The notes under the pieces: generated by a model | What the model was told of the DNA's origin: nothing | The model's input: the letters and a program-made list of their open reading frames with translations, nothing else | Databases searched by the model: none | NCBI GenBank assembly: GCA_018711085.1 | Contig: DVIR01000056.1 | Span: forward strand, 1-64,000 | From: Faeciplasma gallinarum | GTDB lineage: Bacteria; Bacillota; Clostridia; Oscillospirales; Ruminococcaceae | Direction: 5' to 3' | DNA: 64,000 bases | Shown here: one piece after another, positions 60,406 to 64,000 of the stretch | How positions within the stretch are numbered: position 1 is the first letter of the stretch | How the letters are laid out: every line of letters starts with the position of its first letter | Program-made: the position numbers and the translations under genes

Positions 60406-60894
60406 CTACAGCCCGAGATATTCGCATACATCCGCAAACCAGTTCTTAATTCTCACAAAGATATTTTGTTTCTCTGTATCTACGACCTCTATTACCGAGT
60501 CGCCCTCGAACTCCACATACTCTATTTGAGCCTTGTCGAGCTTTTGAAGTCCTAAGGTGTTCTGAGCGTACTCCTCCACGTTTTTGAGGGAGGTTCTCGA
60601 CTCGTACTCCGCCGCAAGTGCGACGTTTTCCGCCTCGAGCGACTGAAGCTGCTGCTCAAGCTCCGCGACCTCGCCGAAAAGCCTGTTTGTCTCGACTTTA
60701 CCGTAAAGCATTGCAAACATGATGACCAAAACGGCGGCTGCGCTTATGAGTATTCCCATCGTGCTCTGGGTCTTTACGGCTTTATGCCTTCTGACCTGTA
60801 TTTGAGGGCGCTCCTGTTTTTGTTGACCGGGGTCTTTTACTTTCGGCTCGTACACCGATATATCATACGCTAAGTTGCCGTTCTGATATGCCAT
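60406..60894 (-). CDS. ftsL: Cell division protein FtsL-like
   Basis: A 162-residue bitopic protein: basic cytoplasmic segment (RRHKAVKTQS), one helix (about 46-66) and a coiled coil (about 68-110, VAELEQQLQSLEAENVALAAEYE). The end contains YAQNTLGLQKLDKAQIEYVEF, as in FtsL/DivIC proteins. It forms a complex with FtsQ and FtsB-type partners. It lies between rsmH and the PBP gene, the usual ftsL position. Similarity is low as always for FtsL. Confidence 0.85.
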   Translation of the reverse strand: MAYQNGNLAYDISVYEPKVKDPGQQKQERPQIQVRRHKAVKTQSTMGILISAAAVLVIMFAMLYGKVETNRLFGEVAELEQQLQSLEAENVALAAEYESRTSLKNVEEYAQNTLGLQKLDKAQIEYVEFEGDSVIEVVDTEKQNIFVRIKNWFADVCEYLGL

Positions 60895-60925
60895 CTTTTT
60901 TGTTCCTTTCCCGGTTTTTACGCCG

Positions 60926-61852
60926 TCAATCCTTTATCTTTTCGACTATCCTGAGCTTTGCGGAGTGGGCGCGATTATTTATCTTTATCTCTTCCTCCGA
61001 AGGCTCTATCGGTTTTTTGGTTATGAGTTTTGCCCGGGGCGTCTTTCCGCAAACGCAGACCGGAAACTCCGGCGGGCAGGTGCAGCCCCTTGCAAATTCC
61101 GCGAAGCGCTGCTTTACAAGCCTGTCCTCAAGCGAGTGAAAGGTTATGACAGCAAGCCTTCCGCCTATTTTAAGCGCGTCAAACGCCTTGTCAAGCGCCG
61201 CCGACAGCTCACCCATCTCGTTGTTGACCTCCATGCGTATCGCCTGAAAGCTCTTTTTACAGGGGTTCTTCTCTCGACGGACCCTCTGCGGGACCGACTC
61301 TTTTATTATCTGAGCCAGTTCCGCAGTTGATTCAATCGGTTTGGATTCGCGCGATTTTATTATGTTTGATGCTATGCTCTTAGCGTATCTTTCTTCGCCG
61401 TACTCAAAGAGTATTCTGCAAAGCTCTTCATAGGAGTAGTCGTTCACGACGTCCCTGGCGCTGAGACCCTCACGGCTCATGCGCATGTCAAGCTCCGCAT
61501 CGGTGTGATACGAAAAACCTCTGTCCGCGTTGTCAAGCTGGTAAGATGACACGCCGAGGTCTAAAAGCATTCCGTCTATTTTGCCTGTTCCCAAATCGGA
61601 CAGGATTTTATCCACGTCCGCAAAGTGACCGTGCACAACAGTGGCGTTGTAACCGTAAAGCCGCTCTCTTGCAACCTTCACCGCATCGGGGTCGCGGTCT
61701 ATGGCTATCAGGCGTCCGGTGATGAGCCTTTTCGCAATTTGCAGCGAATGTCCCGCTCCGCCGGCGGTGCCGTCTACGTATATTCCGTCCGGCTTTATCG
61801 CAAGCCCTTCTATGCTCTCATCCAAGAGCACGGGTATGTGCTTAAACTCCAT
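60926..61852 (-). CDS. rsmH: 16S rRNA (cytosine1402-N4)-methyltransferase
   Basis: A 308-residue SAM-dependent enzyme. Motifs: HIPVLLDESIEGL, VDGTAGGAGHSLQIA, AIDRDPDAV, GMLLDLGVSSYQLDNADRGFSY, RVRREKNPCKKSFQAIRMEVN and ITFHSLEDRLVKQRF. It modifies the P-site region of 16S rRNA. It starts 12 bases after mraZ, as in most dcw clusters. Confidence 0.96.
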   Translation of the reverse strand: MEFKHIPVLLDESIEGLAIKPDGIYVDGTAGGAGHSLQIAKRLITGRLIAIDRDPDAVKVARERLYGYNATVVHGHFADVDKILSDLGTGKIDGMLLDLGVSSYQLDNADRGFSYHTDAELDMRMSREGLSARDVVNDYSYEELCRILFEYGEERYAKSIASNIIKSRESKPIESTAELAQIIKESVPQRVRREKNPCKKSFQAIRMEVNNEMGELSAALDKAFDALKIGGRLAVITFHSLEDRLVKQRFAEFARGCTCPPEFPVCVCGKTPRAKLITKKPIEPSEEEIKINNRAHSAKLRIVEKIKD

Positions 61853-61864
61853 ACTTTGGCCGGG

Positions 61865-62308
61865 CTACGACAGGTACGCCATTGCGTCGTAAAGCTCCTG
61901 CGGGTCGATCGACTGGGTGAACGCCTCGTATGTCGCCTTGTCCCATATCTCCACGGTATCTATCGCTCCCACGACGTATACGTCCTTTAAAAGTCCGGCG
62001 TATTCCCTCAGCGCCTGCGGAACAAGTATTCTTCCGAGCTTGTCCGTCTCGACGGGAATTGCGCCTTTTATGTATATCTGCTTGAGGATTTCTTTTTCCT
62101 TGCCGGGGCGCATCTGCGATATCTTCTCCAAAAGGGTGTTCCAGGTCTCTTCGGAATACGCCACAAGCCTTCTGTCTGCGCCTCGCGTCAATATAAAGCG
62201 GTCGCCTATTACATCGCGAAATCTCTGCGGAAAGCTCATCCTTCCCTTTGCGTCTATGGTATACGGAAGTTCTCCGCTCATATGCTCGATCGCAGCCACC
62301 CTTTTCAC
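61865..62308 (-). CDS. mraZ: Transcriptional regulator MraZ
   Basis: Up to 147 residues with two AbrB-like MraZ halves: YTIDAKGRMSFPQRFRD (about 16-32) and VETDKLGRILVPQALREYAG (about 90-110). MraZ represses its own dcw operon by binding direct repeats near the promoter; such repeats are seen at 62340-62362. GTG at 62308 opens the frame, but ATG at 62281 (MSGELPY) matches the usual MraZ N-terminus and could be the start. It is the first gene of the dcw cluster. Confidence 0.94.
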   Translation of the reverse strand: MKRVAAIEHMSGELPYTIDAKGRMSFPQRFRDVIGDRFILTRGADRRLVAYSEETWNTLLEKISQMRPGKEKEILKQIYIKGAIPVETDKLGRILVPQALREYAGLLKDVYVVGAIDTVEIWDKATYEAFTQSIDPQELYDAMAYLS

Positions 62309-62329
62309 CCCGCTTTACACTCTGATTAC

Positions 62330-62365
62330 ATCTGAATACCACTATACAGCACCAAATACCACTTT
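62330..62365 (-). promoter_or_regulatory. MraZ-box-like direct repeats at the mraZ transcription start
   Basis: Three GTG triplets on the minus strand are spaced exactly 10 bases apart (complement CAC at 62340-62342, 62350-62352, 62360-62362), two in the context AGTGGTATT. This matches the known MraZ operator design of three or four short direct repeats on one DNA face. They follow the -10 box directly. Confidence 0.65.
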
Positions 62366-62373
62366 GTACACCA

Positions 62374-62402
62374 ATTATATCATCGCAGTTCCCAAAAATC
62401 AA
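62374..62402 (-). promoter_or_regulatory. Promoter of the dcw cluster
   Basis: On the minus strand TTGATT and TATAAT are 17 bases apart. Transcription starts near 62367, just before the MraZ repeats. Confidence 0.8.
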
Positions 62403-62504
62403 TAGCGTGTCCCAACCGCTATTTGAAACTTTCGGAGAAATTTAATCATCAGATTTGTACAGTTTGCATATATCCCTTTAATATTGCCCCACATCGGGCA
62501 AGTG

Positions 62505-62536
62505 AAAAACCGGCTGCAAAGCAGATATGCAGCCGG
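62505..62536 (-). terminator. Second terminator downstream of pnuC
   Basis: CCGGCTGCA/TGCAGCCGG hairpin (62510-62518, 62528-62536) followed by GTTTTT on the minus strand. Confidence 0.75.
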
Positions 62537-62539
62537 CTC

Positions 62540-62669
62540 ATACCGTATCAATTTTCGGCATATATCGCTGTTTTGAGCCGCATTTTTTGCTCTTGGGCAG
62601 GCGGAATGCGCGGCGGCTTCGTGTCAATAGAAAACCATTCCTTTGTTTCCTTTTGAGTTTTTGCAAAAA
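62540..62669. other. GC-mixed spacer between two terminators, no gene supported
   Basis: The spacer between two minus-strand terminators. Its short open frames lack ribosome sites. Two terminators in a row suggest that this segment may itself be a separate small transcript or inserted sequence, but no promoter was seen with confidence. Confidence 0.35.
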
Positions 62670-62703
62670 GAAAAAAGGCAGCCCCCTTAAAAAGGGGGCC
62701 GCC
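62665..62703 (-). terminator. Intrinsic terminator of pnuC
   Basis: Arms GGCAGCCCCCTT (62677-62688) and AAGGGGGCCGCC (62692-62703) with a long T tract on the minus strand, six bases after the pnuC stop. Confidence 0.9.
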
Positions 62704-62708
62704 GTGAA

Positions 62709-63488
62709 TTATTTGTTTTCTTTTTTCTTGCCGCCGTAGTAAAACTGTATGGTGTCCTTGTGCTTTCTTATGTATATCACCCATTTGGCGAATCCGTAGC
62801 AGGTGTTTACAAGCATTGCGGCGACGGTTATGAGCATTATATAGCTGCCCGAAATTATGTACATGATGGTGTACATGACGAGCGTTGCAAACCACGCATA
62901 CCACTGCTCGTTATATCTGAGCAGCAGGAGTATTCCGTTTGCCATTCCGCAAGCTGCCGCAAGCGCATCGAGGTAGGAATCCGCCGCATCGGGCAAAAGC
63001 TGAATGAGCGAGCCGACGACAACGGTGAACACCGCTATTGCAAGCACTATAAGTATGTCCTGCTTTGCGCTGAGGCGTCTCACAACGGTAAGCTCCTCCT
63101 GCTCTTTGTCCTTGTTCTCCCTCCACTTGATGTAGCTGAAGATGTCGATGGGTATCCAGAATGCAAGCGTAACTATAGCTATTGCATACCATCCCAGCCA
63201 CACGCAGAGCACGAACTCCGGTATTTCTATGAAGAATATATCGACAAGGAAATTGAGCCTTGACTGCTTTGATATCAAAAGCTCGCAGACGGGGTTGGCA
63301 AGAACCGCTATTACCGAGCAAACAGTCACGAACGGGCTTGACATGTCGTCGAGCATCATATCCGGCATCACCACGGTAAAGCCTATTGTGATTGCGAACA
63401 CCGCAACAAGGTATATTATCTGATAAGGAGTAAAGGATTTGAGAAACTTTTTAAAGCTGCTCATCTTGGATGTATGTTCGATATTCAT
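62709..63488 (-). CDS. pnuC: PnuC-type nicotinamide (riboside) transporter
   Basis: A 259-residue membrane protein with about seven helices, matching the PnuC family: GWYAIAIVTLAFWIPIDIFSYIKWREN and the substrate-site RYNEQWYAWFA. PnuC proteins move nicotinamide riboside or a related vitamin by facilitated diffusion. The N-terminal 20 residues are a cytoplasmic Ser/Lys segment. It lies 13 bases downstream of the amidohydrolase gene, so they are co-transcribed; whether that enzyme acts on the imported compound is unknown. Confidence 0.88.
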   Translation of the reverse strand: MNIEHTSKMSSFKKFLKSFTPYQIIYLVAVFAITIGFTVVMPDMMLDDMSSPFVTVCSVIAVLANPVCELLISKQSRLNFLVDIFFIEIPEFVLCVWLGWYAIAIVTLAFWIPIDIFSYIKWRENKDKEQEELTVVRRLSAKQDILIVLAIAVFTVVVGSLIQLLPDAADSYLDALAAACGMANGILLLLRYNEQWYAWFATLVMYTIMYIISGSYIMLITVAAMLVNTCYGFAKWVIYIRKHKDTIQFYYGGKKKENK

Positions 63489-63501
63489 TTTTGTCCTCCG
63501 A

Positions 63502-63999
63502 TTATTTTATGTAGTCCTTTAGTCTCGGGAAAGCCCTGAGCGCATTGTTAAAGCATATGTCCTCGTGGGTTTCTGGCGGGAACATCTTGTTGAGGCTGTA
63601 ATCGTACTCGTCAAGCTGACCTAAGGATATCGGCGGACAGAAGTCCGTTCCGTAAAGCATCCGGGTGTAGCACTCCGGATGACGGTCGGTGGCATGCTTG
63701 AACAGCGCAATTGCGTTGTCTACGTCTGCCCCGTACTCGGTGCCGGTTTCGTATGCTCCGCTGATGTCGGTGAAGATGTTTTTGTGAGCCGCTACAATGT
63801 CCATGCAGCGGTCAAACTCCGGATCGTCCATATGTGCGGCTATGAAGTTCACCTGCGGGTACAGCTCGGCAGCATGCGCAATATGCACAGCGGACGAGCC
63901 TTCAAGGTCGTTGTCCGACGGCAGCACCAAAGAGCAAAGTCCGGTGTGGAACGTCACGGACAGGCGATGCTTTGCCGCAAACTCGTACGCCGGAAAGAG
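63502..63999 (-). CDS. Amidohydrolase family 2 (TIM-barrel metal hydrolase), partial
   Basis: The minus strand is open to the right edge, giving 165 C-terminal residues (frame starts ...LFPAYEFAAKHRLSVTFHTG). Metal and active-site signs of the amidohydrolase-2 family are FHTG (His of strand), NFIAAHMDD (second His) and MLYGTDFCPP (Asp). Members hydrolyse or decarboxylate small cyclic compounds. The start lies beyond the window. It is directly upstream of pnuC. Confidence 0.8.
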   Translation of the reverse strand, partial: LFPAYEFAAKHRLSVTFHTGLCSLVLPSDNDLEGSSAVHIAHAAELYPQVNFIAAHMDDPEFDRCMDIVAAHKNIFTDISGAYETGTEYGADVDNAIALFKHATDRHPECYTRMLYGTDFCPPISLGQLDEYDYSLNKMFPPETHEDICFNNALRAFPRLKDYIK

Positions 64000-64000
64000 C

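Noticed and set aside
1..64000. CRISPR arrays, insertion sequences, rRNA genes, origins
   Set aside because: No regularly spaced repeats, transposase frames, rRNA sequence or DnaA-box clusters were seen on either strand.

Overview
The window looks like a chromosomal segment of a spore-forming, anaerobic Clostridia-type member of the Bacillota, probably a gut or rumen carbohydrate user. It carries a spoIIE-type phosphatase gene, a cotJABC spore-coat operon, a GlgC/GlgD-type glycogen operon, a meso-DAP-type murE in a division/cell-wall cluster, strong AGGAGG ribosome sites and intrinsic terminators. All assignments are from reading the sequence; nothing was searched.

Layout. 1-1530: edge of what looks like an integrated conjugative element (partial ParA ATPase, small conserved element protein, tandem-HTH regulator), lying beyond the 3' end of a tRNA-Leu(CAG). 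2110-8090: glycogen operon glgB-glgC-glgD-glgA (minus) with a clear promoter. 8224-11700: spoIIE with a Spo0A-box-like site, then the cotJA-cotJB-cotJC operon. 11896-16077: PepSY lipoprotein, MmcQ/YjbR protein, an orphan solute-binding lipoprotein and a partner lipoprotein. 16137-24624: MATE exporter and two divergent membrane-anchored glycoside hydrolases (GH95-like and GH43). 24719-28811: TetR regulator divergent from a two-ATPase ABC exporter. 28923-35258: GH2 beta-galactosidase lipoprotein, deoC-deoD nucleoside salvage, esterase lipoprotein. 35327-36897: sodium-pump subunits OadG/OadB behind a riboswitch-terminator leader. 36956-37671: a lipoprotein and a small two-helix membrane protein. 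37851-41616: heavy-metal P-type ATPase, separate HMA protein, divergent ArsR regulator and AraC regulator. 41650-44209: candidate non-coding RNA, a beta-helix surface protein, tRNA-Lys and tRNA-Leu(CAA). 44276-49317: small membrane protein, RqcH, Nif3-like protein, TrmK, DUF1858 protein, zinc-ribbon protein, sigma-H-like factor. 49478-62308: dcw cluster read on the minus strand as mraZ-rsmH-ftsL-PBP-murE-mraY-ftsW-murG-murA-ftsQ-ftsZ, without murF, murD, murC or murB. 62709-64000: PnuC-type transporter and a partial amidohydrolase.

Functionally, the surface hydrolases, esterase, beta-galactosidase and solute-binding lipoprotein suggest stepwise breakdown and uptake of plant or host glycans, with surplus carbon stored as glycogen and spent during sporulation. 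The most notable regulatory item is a leader upstream of oadB (36658-36870). Its 5' and 3' ends resemble a yybP-ykoY (Mn2+) aptamer, and its P1 strand overlaps an intrinsic terminator, so ligand binding is predicted to switch the sodium pump on. Other points of interest are a structured intergenic RNA candidate at about 41690-41985, MraZ-box-like repeats exactly 10 bp apart at the mraZ start site, three TetR-operator-like palindromes, and a split metal-efflux system whose AraC regulator carries cysteine pairs.
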